Part shown: positions 51,719 to 59,858 of the stretch, piece after piece
Position numbering within the stretch: position 1 is the stretch's first letter
How the letters are laid out: every line of letters starts with the position of its first letter
NCBI GenBank assembly: GCA_022652485.1
Contig: JALCRK010000006.1
Coordinates: forward strand, 48,827-112,826
Source: Sphingobium sp.
Lineage (GTDB): Bacteria > Pseudomonadota > Alphaproteobacteria > Sphingomonadales > Sphingomonadaceae
DNA length: 64,000 bases
Direction: 5' to 3'
The notes under the pieces: model-generated
Database searches by the model: none
What the model was told of the DNA's origin: nothing
The model's input: the letters and a program-made list of their open reading frames with translations, nothing else
Made by a program: the position numbers and the translations under genes

Positions 51719-54435
51719 GCCAGCCCCGTGATGCCGCTGATGCGGGTCAAGGCATCCTGATAGCGCGCGATCTGCGCCTGCTGATAGGCGGAGGGACCGC
51801 GCCCGTTGCTCGCGCCCGCGTCGGCGAGCGCGGCCTTGCTGTCGTCCCAGTAGAGCGAGCGATAGGCGGTCTGCGCGGTGGAGATGGCGTCCTTGAGGGA
51901 CTTCAAGGCGATGGCGGCGTCCTTCGCGGTGCCGATGGAGAGCGCCTCGGTCAATGCGAGCCCGAAGGTGCCGCCGGGGCGCACCCTGGGCTCGCGCGGT
52001 CCGGCGATGGCTGGGACGGTGAGGCGCTGCGGCTCCAGCCCCAGTTTCGAGAGAGCATCACTGCCCGCTGGCCCGGCGATCAGCTCGATATCCGCGCCAG
52101 CCTTGGCCTCGATGCGGAGCAGCTTGTCGCCGTTGACTGTGGGCGTGGTGATGGCCGCATTCCTGCCGAGCGCGGTATGCAAGCGGGCCATCAGCGCGGC
52201 GAGCGTGTCGTCCGCCGCGATGATGATTTTCTTCGCGGTGCCCTCATTCAGCCGCACCGAGAAGCTGTCGCCTGCGCGTAAAGACGTGTGCGTGGTGAGG
52301 AGGGCGGAGTCCTGCGGGGTGATATTGCCGCTCGCGAGGCCCATCGCACCCAATACGCTCGCGCCATGAGGGGCTGCGGCGATGCGGACCGCGCCGGTCT
52401 GCTCCGCCACCCGGCCGAACTGGCGGACGGAGAGCTGTGCGCCGGATGCGGCATCCAATGCGATGACGAAGCCATCGGTCGCGCCGGTTTTCGTTGTGCC
52501 GGAGAGCGCGCCTGTGGTGCGTCCGCCTGCATAGAGCGCGCCATTGAGGAACGCGAGGCTGTCGACCTCGTCCGTCCCGGTGGTGGCGATTGCGCTGGTG
52601 GAGGTGCCGGTGAGGCTGGCGGAGAGGCGGGTGACGAAGCCGTCGCGGCCCGACGCTCCGCCATCCCGCGCGCCGCCGACCGCGATGCTGCCATCCGCCG
52701 CGACGGCAAGCGCGCGTGCATCCGCTACGCCCAGGTCGATCTGCGCCGTGTCGGTGGCAAGCGTCGCGCTGTCGATCGACCGTAGCACAGCATGGCCGCT
52801 TTCTCCTGTGAGGGCGAGGAGTGAACCGTCTGCCGCTATACCCAATGCGCGCACGCCTTCCGATCCGCCCGCGTCGATCGTCCGCCGCGCGGTGACGAGG
52901 CCGTTGGCATCGAGCTTCGCGATCACCGCGTCGCCGGAGCCGACGCCGCCGACGCCCTTCGCCGTGCCGCCGACATAGATCGAGCCATCGCTTGCCGTGG
53001 CGATGGCGCTCGCTTGCTCTGCGCCGATATTGCGGATGAGGGTGGCGAACTGTTCGTCGCCGTTTGCGCTATAGCGCGCGACCAGCATGTCGCCGTCGCT
53101 AGCTGCGCCATCGAAGCTGCCGGAGACGGTGCCTGCGACCACGACATCGCCATTCGCGGCGATGCTGACCGCCGCGCCCGATGCGTTCGCGGAAGCTCCC
53201 AGCATCTGCTGCCAGAGCACGCGGCCCTCGCTGTCTACATGCGTGAGGGTCAGGTCCTGCGCGCCGGCGGGGCGGTTCGCGTCCAGCTCGCCCGCCGTGG
53301 TGCCGACGACATAGGAGCTGCCGTCTGGCGCGGTAGCGATGGCGGCGGCGCTGGTGGGCGCGAAAACCTGCGGGGTCGAGAGGGTGACGCCTTTGGGCGC
53401 GGTGGTCTTGGGCGCTTCGAGCTTGGCGAGTTCGGTGCCGAGCCGGTCGAACCCCGCGATGCTGCCATAGCTGTGCTGTGCGCCGCCGTTGGCGGGATCG
53501 TCGAAGCGCAGCAATTGCACCCGCTCCGGCGCGTCGAGCGCGGTCTGCCCCGCCGCGACCATGATCGCATCACCCGCATTATCCTGGGTGATGGAGACAT
53601 TTTCAAGCGCGGGGTTCTTGATCGCGAAGCCCCATTTGTCGGTACTCTTGTCGGGCACGAAATGCACCAGCCATTTGGGCGTGGTCTGCCCCGTCACCGG
53701 GTCCACATGCAGGCTGCCGTCCGGGTTGCGCAGGGGGATGGCGGAGATCGCGGCGTTGATCGCGTTCGCCACGCTGTCGAGTGTCGGCGGCTGCGGCGTG
53801 CCAGAGAGATCGACCTGCACCGTATCGGTGGTGGTGCTGTTCGGCCGGGTGAGGGTGATGGTGAACTGCTCCGCGCCGCTCATACCGGGGATCGGCGTGT
53901 CGCGCTGGGGCAGGACGCCTTCGCCCTTCACCTCCAGCGGCGATTGTGCGGGCAGGCGCACCGTCTCCGCCCGCCGGGTGGGCAAGCCGAAGGCGAGGTC
54001 CAGCGCATCGGACGGTGCCTGCCCGAGAAAACTCTGGAGATCGGCCAGCCCACGCCTGAACAGCGCCTCCAGCTTCGCGCGCTCGCCGCTTCCGGTGGTG
54101 GAGGCGGCGGCGGTCTGGGCGAGCACGCGCAGCCGATCCAGCGCCTTGTAGGCGGTGAAGCTCGTCTGCACATCGTCCGGCAGCGCGCCGATGCCGGAGG
54201 AGGAGCTGTCGATGATCGAGGCGAGGCGCTTGATCGCGGCAAGCTGGGCGCTGTCCGGCGTGGCGGCGGCCCTGGGATCTTTCCACGGCGGGGTGGTGGG
54301 CGCGAGGGTGAAGCCCGCTTTGGCGAGACGGACAGCAGCGGATTCGACCTTCTGCACTCCGCCAAGCTGGGCAAAGCCATTGGAGCCCGTAAGCAGGCTC
54401 AAGCCAACCAGACTGTTCGAAATGCTGCTCGTCAC
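51715..54435 (-). CDS. Large flagellar-locus protein with beta-propeller-like centre (possibly FlaEY-like)
   Basis: 906 residues, GTG start at 54435. No signal peptide. Residues ~1-130 and ~850-906 are helical, and the ends look like flagellar axial proteins. Residues ~360-700 hold five or more repeats of the SBBP type (GSIYVGGTAKG...GDAVIAKLDANGLV, then GSIAVGGARDG...GFVTRLSAS), suggesting a propeller. Residues ~720-830 contain GSDALSKLGLEP, like the loops of FliD and flagellin. Caulobacter has a flagellar protein of similar size called FlaEY that affects flagellin expression and assembly; I recall but cannot confirm similarity. It is coupled to flgB and divergent from fliG. Confidence 0.7.
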   Translation of the reverse strand: MTSSISNSLVGLSLLTGSNGFAQLGGVQKVESAAVRLAKAGFTLAPTTPPWKDPRAAATPDSAQLAAIKRLASIIDSSSSGIGALPDDVQTSFTAYKALDRLRVLAQTAAASTTGSGERAKLEALFRRGLADLQSFLGQAPSDALDLAFGLPTRRAETVRLPAQSPLEVKGEGVLPQRDTPIPGMSGAEQFTITLTRPNSTTTDTVQVDLSGTPQPPTLDSVANAINAAISAIPLRNPDGSLHVDPVTGQTTPKWLVHFVPDKSTDKWGFAIKNPALENVSITQDNAGDAIMVAAGQTALDAPERVQLLRFDDPANGGAQHSYGSIAGFDRLGTELAKLEAPKTTAPKGVTLSTPQVFAPTSAAAIATAPDGSSYVVGTTAGELDANRPAGAQDLTLTHVDSEGRVLWQQMLGASANASGAAVSIAANGDVVVAGTVSGSFDGAASDGDMLVARYSANGDEQFATLIRNIGAEQASAIATASDGSIYVGGTAKGVGGVGSGDAVIAKLDANGLVTARRTIDAGGSEGVRALGIAADGSLLALTGESGHAVLRSIDSATLATDTAQIDLGVADARALAVAADGSIAVGGARDGGASGRDGFVTRLSASLTGTSTSAIATTGTDEVDSLAFLNGALYAGGRTTGALSGTTKTGATDGFVIALDAASGAQLSVRQFGRVAEQTGAVRIAAAPHGASVLGAMGLASGNITPQDSALLTTHTSLRAGDSFSVRLNEGTAKKIIIAADDTLAALMARLHTALGRNAAITTPTVNGDKLLRIEAKAGADIELIAGPAGSDALSKLGLEPQRLTVPAIAGPREPRVRPGGTFGLALTEALSIGTAKDAAIALKSLKDAISTAQTAYRSLYWDDSKAALADAGASNGRGPSAYQQAQIARYQDALTRISGITGLA

Positions 54436-54482
54436 TGCCTGCGATTCCTGTCTTTGCTCCGATCCCGAAAATGCGTGTCTTT

Positions 54483-54495
54483 CTCCTATAATAGC
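54483..54495 (+). promoter_or_regulatory. TATAAT-containing motif upstream of fliG
   Basis: CTCCTATAATAGC, 39 bases before the GTG start of fliG. The same 13 bases occur 51 bases before fliF (57076-57088). TATAAT is the sigma70-type -10 consensus. The reverse complement reads CTATTATAG and might also serve the divergent 906-residue gene. Confidence 0.5.
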
Positions 54496-54533
54496 GGGAG
54501 GAGGCCCGTGCGTGCGCAGGGGCAGCGAAATTC

Positions 54534-55586
54534 GTGGTTAACGGGGATGAACCGGGCGTCATGCAGCCGATGATCGAACCTGCCGAACTGAAGAAATTCT
54601 CCGGGATGCAGCGCGCCGCCGCGCTGATGCTGGCGCTGGGCAAGGAAAACGGCGCGCAGATCTGGCAGCAGCTCGGGCTGGACGAGGTGAAGGAGCTATC
54701 GACTGCGATGGCGCAGCTGGGCCGGGTGCCCGCCCATGTGGTGGAACATCTGCTGGTGCTGTTCTCCAGCGAGGTCAGCACCATATCCTCGCTTCACGGC
54801 AGCTTCGAGACGACCGAGCGCCTGCTGGAAGGCCTGCTGCCGGAGGACAAGCTGAAAGAGGTGATGGAGGATATCCGCGGCCCCTCCGGGCGGACGATGT
54901 GGGACAAGCTCTCCAACGTCTCCGAGACGGTGCTCGCCGCGTTCCTCAAGAACGAATATCCCCAGACGGTCGCAGTGATCCTCGCCAAGCTGAAGCCGGA
55001 GCATTGCGCGCGCGTGCTCTCCGCGCTGCCGCGCGATTTCTCGATTGACGTGATCCAGCGGATGCTGCGGATGGAGCCGGTGCAGCGCGAGATCGTGATG
55101 GAGATCGAGAACACGTTGAAGAACGAGTTCATGACCAACCTCTCCCGCGCGCAGCGGAAAGACCCGCATGAGGCGATGGCGGACGTGTTCAACGCGTTCG
55201 ACCGCGCGACCGAGGAGTCGATCCTGGGCGCATTGGACGAGAAGGCGCCGGACTCTGCGGAGCGCATCCGCGCGCTGATGTTCACCTTCGATGATCTCGC
55301 CAACCTGATGCCCGCCGCTATCGCGGTGCTGGTGAAGAATGCCGACAAGCGCCAGATGGCGCTCGCCTTGAAGGGCGCGCCGGAGGAGATGCGGCAGATC
55401 TTCCTCGCGGCGATGACCGAGCGCGCGGCCAAGATGCTGCGCGAGGACATGGCGAGCATGGGGCCGGTGCGGGCGAGAGAGTGCGAGGAGGCGCAGGGCG
55501 GCTTGGTGCGGATGGCGAAGCTGCTGGCGGATCGGGGCGAGATTGTCCTCGTTGACCCGAAAGACGACGAGACGATGATCATTTAG
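54534..55586 (+). CDS. fliG: Flagellar motor switch protein FliG
   Basis: 350 residues from GTG 54534; ATG 54561 is an alternative nine residues later. Part of the C ring; it transmits rotation from the stator to the MS ring. FliG domains in order: N-terminal FliF-binding part (MQRAAALMLALGKENGAQIWQQL), middle (FLKNEYPQTVAVILAKLKPEHCARVLSALP) and C-terminal torque helix (IRALMFTFDDLANL with charged residues, ALKGAPEEMRQIFLAAMTERAAKMLREDM). All are complete. fliF, normally just upstream, is found 1.5 kb downstream instead. Confidence 0.95.
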   Translation: MVNGDEPGVMQPMIEPAELKKFSGMQRAAALMLALGKENGAQIWQQLGLDEVKELSTAMAQLGRVPAHVVEHLLVLFSSEVSTISSLHGSFETTERLLEGLLPEDKLKEVMEDIRGPSGRTMWDKLSNVSETVLAAFLKNEYPQTVAVILAKLKPEHCARVLSALPRDFSIDVIQRMLRMEPVQREIVMEIENTLKNEFMTNLSRAQRKDPHEAMADVFNAFDRATEESILGALDEKAPDSAERIRALMFTFDDLANLMPAAIAVLVKNADKRQMALALKGAPEEMRQIFLAAMTERAAKMLREDMASMGPVRARECEEAQGGLVRMAKLLADRGEIVLVDPKDDETMII

Positions 55587-55641
55587 GAATTTGTCTGATG
55601 CGCGCGCCCTATGTTCTGTCGTTATCCCCGCATTCTTCCAT

Positions 55642-55745
55642 CGTCATCCCCGCGAAAGCGGGGATCCAGAATCTGGGGATAGGTTTTCCCAGCTGGATTG
55701 CCGTTGGCGAACTGACGTTTCCCGCGTTCGCGGGAATGACGATGA
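55642..55745. repeat. Inverted pair of family A palindromes between fliG and fliH
   Basis: CGTCATCCCCGC-GAAA-GCGGGGATCCAG (55642-55669) faces TTCCCGC-GTTC-GCGGGAATGACG (about 55719-55743). The same repeat family brackets the GIY-YIG gene at 16788-17168, but here the pair encloses only ~50 bp and no gene. A fragment GTCGTTATCCCCGC lies just before, at about 55618. Confidence 0.85.
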
Positions 55746-55768
55746 GCTGATGGGAAACGACTAAAAAA

Positions 55769-56419
55769 ATGGACCAGAGCCACGGCGCCAAACCGTTCCG
55801 CTTCGCCACCGAGTTCGCGGTTGCGCCGCCCGGCAGCACTGGCGACGCACATGCCACCGCGCTGGAGGTCGCCGCGCTGCGCGCCGAGATCGAGGCTCTG
55901 CGCGCCGATCATGCGGTCGCGCTCTCCAAGGCGCGGAGCGAGGGCTATATGGAGGCGCTTGGCCAAATGCGGGCCGAGCGGGAGCAGGCCGTGCTCGCCG
56001 CGCTGGATGCGCTGCACGCGGAGTGGGAGGTGTTTGGGGAGGCGCGCGATGCGATGATCGAGGCGTTGCGCGGGGAGGCATCCGCGCTTGCCTTGAGCAT
56101 CGGTGAGGCGCTGGCGGCGCAGGCGTTGCGCGAGGCTCCGGGCGAGGCGATCGATCAGGCGATCGGCCGGGTACTCAGCCAGATCGCGCGCGGGCAGGAG
56201 GTGACGGTGAGCGTCCATCCCGATCTCGCCGAAGACATCGAGGCGCGCATCGCCACGCGTCAGGCGGGCGACCGGCGGCGGCTCAATCTGGTGGTGCTGC
56301 GCGACGATACGCTTGCGCCTGGAGACGCGCATCTGCGCTGGGAAGGCGGTGGCTTGAGGCTCGATGCGGCGGAGCGCAGGCGCGCTGTGGCGGAGGAGCT
56401 TGCGGCGCTGGGGGTTTGA
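55769..56419 (+). CDS. fliH: Flagellar assembly protein FliH (FlbE)
   Basis: 216 residues. Regulator of the FliI export ATPase. It has the long acidic helix (~30-110, LRAEIEALRADHAVALSKARSEGYMEALGQMRAEREQAV) followed by a globular end (~120-216) with VTVSVHPDLAEDIEARI and DDTLAPGDAHLRWEGGGLRLDAA. These are typical of the FliH/HrpE family. Divergent in sequence, as usual for FliH. fliI is not adjacent. A REP pair lies immediately upstream, with the ATG 24 bases after it. Confidence 0.8.
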   Translation: MDQSHGAKPFRFATEFAVAPPGSTGDAHATALEVAALRAEIEALRADHAVALSKARSEGYMEALGQMRAEREQAVLAALDALHAEWEVFGEARDAMIEALRGEASALALSIGEALAAQALREAPGEAIDQAIGRVLSQIARGQEVTVSVHPDLAEDIEARIATRQAGDRRRLNLVVLRDDTLAPGDAHLRWEGGGLRLDAAERRRAVAEELAALGV

Positions 56420-56450
56420 TGGAGGAGATGGGATGCCGATAATATGGCTA

Positions 56451-56924
56451 TCATTCAGACTGAATTGATCTCTCTCCTTTTGGAAAAGCCTCAATCCATT
56501 CATTTTTAACCCTGGTAAAATATTCTGAATCCTGAGGAGGGGGAGGCGGTGCAATATAGGGAAATGGTAAATCCTTCAGAGGAAGGATGTTAAGCTTAAG
56601 TGGTTGCGGCTGGACCATAGCGAAAGAAAAGCGCGCTTCCACACCCAGCTTATCATCTTTACGAACCGCCTTTAAGACACACATATCGTGGGACGCCAGA
56701 GATACAAAGGCCTGCTCACCGAATTTGAGATACGCACCTTTATCGAAGTCAGAATTCTTCCATGGGAAACTTGGCGTATAGAAAATACGGACGCCCTCTT
56801 TTCCTTCCATCTCCACATGATCAACCCAACAGATGTGGCCCTCGCTAGCGGCAACCGCAGATGTGCAGCAAACCATCGCAATATATAAAGCTGCCCTACC
56901 CCACATTTGCATACCCGCATTCAA
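56451..56924 (-). CDS. A+T-rich secreted protein of unknown function inside the fli cluster
   Basis: 157 residues on the opposite strand. Signal peptide (~7-25, cut after SAVAA). The mature part has two cysteines spaced widely (HICWVDHV and HDMCVLKAV) that may bond, and a proline run (AYIAPPPPPQ type) near the end. No family recognised. Base composition is clearly poorer in G+C than the flagellar genes on both sides, and codons such as AAA, ATA and TTA are common. It separates fliH from fliF, so it looks like an insertion. Confidence 0.65.
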   Translation of the reverse strand: MNAGMQMWGRAALYIAMVCCTSAVAASEGHICWVDHVEMEGKEGVRIFYTPSFPWKNSDFDKGAYLKFGEQAFVSLASHDMCVLKAVRKDDKLGVEARFSFAMVQPQPLKLNILPLKDLPFPYIAPPPPPQDSEYFTRVKNEWIEAFPKGERSIQSE

Positions 56925-57075
56925 AGCCGACCAACGTTACGACGCAACTCATAAAGTATGAAGCGTGTCCTTTTCCATAACTATTCTAGCCATAATGACT
57001 GCAAATAGCATCTTCTAACCCACTCCCACCCCCCGGCAAAAATTGCCGCCGCGCGGAAAATCCTGCCGCTCCGCC

Positions 57076-57088
57076 CTCCTATAATAGC
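57076..57088 (+). promoter_or_regulatory. TATAAT-containing motif upstream of fliF
   Basis: CTCCTATAATAGC, identical to 54483-54495. It lies 51 bases before the TTG start of fliF. A related CTCTATAATGG is at about 62035-62046, just before fliK. Confidence 0.5.
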
Positions 57089-57138
57089 CTTGAGAGCGGC
57101 ACCGCGCCGCGCATCCATAAAGGCTTACGGGTCGGCAC

Positions 57139-58770
57139 TTGGAATTCCTGACAACATTGCTGGCGCAGATGGGGCGGGGGCGGGCGATTGCGATCGGCGC
57201 AGTCGGCCTTGCGCTGGTCGTCGGCCTTGTGATGCTGGCGATGCGGCCCTCGTCCGCTGGCCTTGCCTATCTCTACACCGATCTCGACCCCTCTTCGGTG
57301 CAGGCGATTGCCGAGAAATTGCAGGCGCAGAACATAGCGTTTCAGATCAGCCCGGATGGCACGGCGATCCTCGCCCCGCAGGACCGGCTGGCGGAGCTGC
57401 GCATGAGCCTCGCGGGCGATCAGCTTGGCGGCAAGATCGGCTATGAAGTGCTCGATGCCGAGCAGCCGTTCGGCCTCTCCGCAAGCCGGGAGAAGATGAA
57501 CGAGACGCGCGCGATCGAGGGCGAGCTGGCGCGGTCGATCGGCACGCTTCAGGCGGTGAGTAGCGCGCGGGTGCATATCGTGATGCCGGAGAAGGCGCTG
57601 TTCGCGCGCGAGGAACGCAAGGCCTCCGCCGCCGTGACGGTGAAGACGCGCAGCCGCTTGTCCGGAGAAAATATCGAGGCGATCCGCAGCCTTGTGGCGG
57701 CGTCGGTGCCCGATCTGGCGCCGGAAGCCATCTCGATCATCGACGCGCAGGGGAGGCTGCTTGCCCGCGCCGGGCAGGAGGGCGCGGCGGGCGGGCAGGA
57801 AATCGACGAGCGGCAGCTTGGCATCGAGGATCGGCTCCGCACCGACATCGAGCAACTGCTGGAACCGATCGTCGGCGCGGGCAAGGTGCGCGCCGAGGTG
57901 TCCGCCGAGCTGGACCGCGCGCAAAAGCGCGAAGAGGCGCATGTCTATGATCCCGACGCGCAGGTCATCTCGCGCCAGATCAGCGTCGAGAGCGGCAAGC
58001 AGGATCAGGAGACGGCGGCGGGCGACGGCAGCGTTTCGGTCGGCAACCAGCTCCCCACCGGCGGCGCGTCCGGCGGCTCAAGCCCCGGCAGCCAGACCCA
58101 GTCCCGCGCCAACGAGACATCCGAGGACACGAGTTACGACAACAGCCGCACCGATACGGTGACGGCGACCGGGCCGGGCGCGATCAAGCGGCTCTCGGTC
58201 GCGGTGACGATCGACCCCGGCGCGAAAAAGACCCTGCCCGCAGACCAGATGCAGAAGCTCACCCGGCTGGTGGAAAATGCGGTGGGATATGATGCGGAGC
58301 GTGGCGACAGCGTGGTGGTGGAGGCGATGCCGTTCACGCCTGCGCCGGAGGAGGAAGGCGCGGGGATCGACATCATGCGCTATGTGCCGACAGGGCAGAT
58401 CTTGCCGCTGGTCGAGCTGCTGGTGGTGGCGGGGGTGGGTGTCCTCGTGCTGAGGATCATGCGGTCGGGCGGAGGAGATGCCGCCGGTTCCGCGCTGCTC
58501 GCCGGGCGCCGCGCGAACGACACGCTGGAGCCGGACGCGAACGGGGACACGATGCTCCCGGCGCTGGAGGGCGATCCGCCCGCGCTGCCCGGCGCGCCGC
58601 CGCCGCCCAGCCTCGCCAATCCCTCGCACATGGCGCAGCTCGATCAGGAGATCGCGCTGGCGCAGGTGGAAGGCGGGATCAAGGCGAGCTCGCTCAAACG
58701 CATCGGTGAGACGATCGCCACCAACCCCGCCGAGTCCGCCTCGGTGATCCGCCAGTGGATGAACGCGTGA
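57139..58770 (+). CDS. fliF: Flagellar MS-ring protein FliF
   Basis: 543 residues with a TTG start at 57139; a stop codon at 57118-57120 rules out a longer form. Two membrane helices (~17-35 and ~423-442) flank the periplasmic ring-building domain, with YTDLDPSSVQAIAEKLQAQ, IGYEVLDAEQPFGLSASREKMNETRAIEGELARSI and VHIVMPEKALFAREE. The C-terminal tail (IKASSLKRIGETIATNPAESASVIRQWMN) binds FliG. It forms the base of the flagellum in the inner membrane. fliN follows after a 69-bp gap. Confidence 0.94.
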   Translation: MEFLTTLLAQMGRGRAIAIGAVGLALVVGLVMLAMRPSSAGLAYLYTDLDPSSVQAIAEKLQAQNIAFQISPDGTAILAPQDRLAELRMSLAGDQLGGKIGYEVLDAEQPFGLSASREKMNETRAIEGELARSIGTLQAVSSARVHIVMPEKALFAREERKASAAVTVKTRSRLSGENIEAIRSLVAASVPDLAPEAISIIDAQGRLLARAGQEGAAGGQEIDERQLGIEDRLRTDIEQLLEPIVGAGKVRAEVSAELDRAQKREEAHVYDPDAQVISRQISVESGKQDQETAAGDGSVSVGNQLPTGGASGGSSPGSQTQSRANETSEDTSYDNSRTDTVTATGPGAIKRLSVAVTIDPGAKKTLPADQMQKLTRLVENAVGYDAERGDSVVVEAMPFTPAPEEEGAGIDIMRYVPTGQILPLVELLVVAGVGVLVLRIMRSGGGDAAGSALLAGRRANDTLEPDANGDTMLPALEGDPPALPGAPPPPSLANPSHMAQLDQEIALAQVEGGIKASSLKRIGETIATNPAESASVIRQWMNA

Positions 58771-58788
58771 GGACGCAAGAAAATATCA

Positions 58789-58810
58789 CCCCTCCCCTGA
58801 AGGGGAGGGG
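58789..58810. repeat. Family B palindrome between fliF and fliN
   Basis: CCCCTCCCCT (58789-58798) pairs with AGGGGAGGGG (58801-58810) with a 2-base loop. Single copy of the family seen as a pair between rpoB and rpoC. The location soon after the fliF stop could attenuate transcription into fliN, though there is no T run. Confidence 0.75.
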
Positions 58811-58839
58811 CTAAGAGAGCCGCCTATTTTGAGGACCGC

Positions 58840-59286
58840 ATGATGGACAATCCCGCCGATCCGCCCGAAATTCCCCCACAAGAGCCGGAAGCGGCGCCTC
58901 CGCCTTCGGACGGCGAGGTTCTGCCTCCGCAAGAGGAGGTGACGCCGTTCGACATGGGCGAAATGGCGTTCGACGATCTGCCCGATCCTCCGGGCATGGA
59001 GATGCCGCTGCGCTCCGCCTTCGCGCCGGTTGAGGAGGATGGCGGGCCGTCGCTTCAGGCGGTCTATGATGTGCCGGTACGGGTGCAGGCGGTGCTGGGC
59101 CGGGCGCGGATGCCGATTTCCGAGCTGGTGGCGATGCACCCCGGCCATGTGTTCGAGCTGGATCGGCGCGTGGGCGAGCCTATCGACGTTCTCGTCAACG
59201 ATCGCCTGATCGCGCGCGGCGAGATCGTGATGATCGATGGGCTTTTGGGCGTCACGCTGACCGAGATCGTGAAGAGCGACGCGTGA
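58840..59286 (+). CDS. fliN: Flagellar motor switch protein FliN
   Basis: 148 residues. The first ~65 are an acidic, proline-rich extension, longer than in enteric FliN. Residues ~72-146 form the SpoA (surface presentation) domain: YDVPVRVQAVLGRARMPISELVAMHPGHVFELDRRVGEPIDVLVNDRLIARGEIV. FliN builds the lower C ring and binds FliH at the export gate and CheY-P. Starts ATGATG at 58840 or 58843. Stop overlaps the next gene's start (GTGA). Confidence 0.92.
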   Translation: MMDNPADPPEIPPQEPEAAPPPSDGEVLPPQEEVTPFDMGEMAFDDLPDPPGMEMPLRSAFAPVEEDGGPSLQAVYDVPVRVQAVLGRARMPISELVAMHPGHVFELDRRVGEPIDVLVNDRLIARGEIVMIDGLLGVTLTEIVKSDA

Positions 59287-59840
59287 GCCGTGCGGTACGC
59301 CTTGTGCTCGCGGGCGAGCCGGGCAGTGCGCTCTCCCGCGCCGCCGAGATGGCGCTCGGCGCGGGCGCGGGGGTGACGCTTGCCGTGAGCCTTGAGGGCG
59401 CGCTCGATCATCTGCGCGGCCCCGGCGCGGACATAGTGATGATCGACGTGCGCCTCGATGTGCCGCGCCTGCTCGCCACGATGAAGGCGGAGCGGATTGC
59501 CACGCCGGTGGTCGCCTGCGGGGTGGAGGCGAGCGCCGAGCTGGCCGTCGCCGCGATCCGCGCGGGCGCGCGCGATTATGTGCCGCTGCCGCCCGACCGG
59601 GAGCTGATAGCCGCCGCACTGATGCTGGTGGCGTCCGCTGAGGCCGAGGCGCTCGACGCGCGCGGGATCGATGCGCTGGTGGGTCAGAGCATGGCGGCGG
59701 TGGAGCGCGAGCTGATCCTCCGCACGCTCGACAAATGCCGGGGCAACCGCACGTCTGCGTCCGCTATTCTCGGCATATCGGTGCGGACGATGCGGAACAA
59801 ATTGCGCGAGTTTGAGGCGGAGGGGTTGCGGGTGCGATGA
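59283..59840 (+). CDS. flbD: FlbD-like flagellar regulator lacking the AAA+ domain
   Basis: 185 residues, GTG start in a GTGA overlap with fliN. Residues ~5-118 are a receiver-like domain with Asp55 (ADIVMIDVRLD) as possible phosphoacceptor; the usual Lys-Pro is replaced by PLPPD. Residues ~140-182 are a Fis-type helix-turn-helix (ELILRTLDKCRGNRTSASAILGISVRTMRNKLREF), the DNA-binding end of FlbD/NtrC proteins. The whole central AAA+ sigma54-interaction domain (~240 residues in Caulobacter FlbD, with GAFTGA) is absent without any frame break. The position between fliN and flhA equals that of flbD in Caulobacter. It may bind DNA but cannot activate sigma54 polymerase. Confidence 0.8.
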   Translation: MSRAVRLVLAGEPGSALSRAAEMALGAGAGVTLAVSLEGALDHLRGPGADIVMIDVRLDVPRLLATMKAERIATPVVACGVEASAELAVAAIRAGARDYVPLPPDRELIAAALMLVASAEAEALDARGIDALVGQSMAAVERELILRTLDKCRGNRTSASAILGISVRTMRNKLREFEAEGLRVR

Positions 59841-59858
59841 GGGCGGAGAGGCGCGATT

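Noticed and set aside
53014..54573. A 519-codon open frame antisense to the 906-residue gene
   Set aside because: Composition is that of a shadow frame; the opposite strand has SBBP repeats and coupling to flgB.
57021..57138. Sigma54 promoter upstream of fliF
   Set aside because: GGCAAAAATTGC looks similar but has 8 bases between GG and GC instead of 10, and no other -24/-12 match was found near fliG or fliK.
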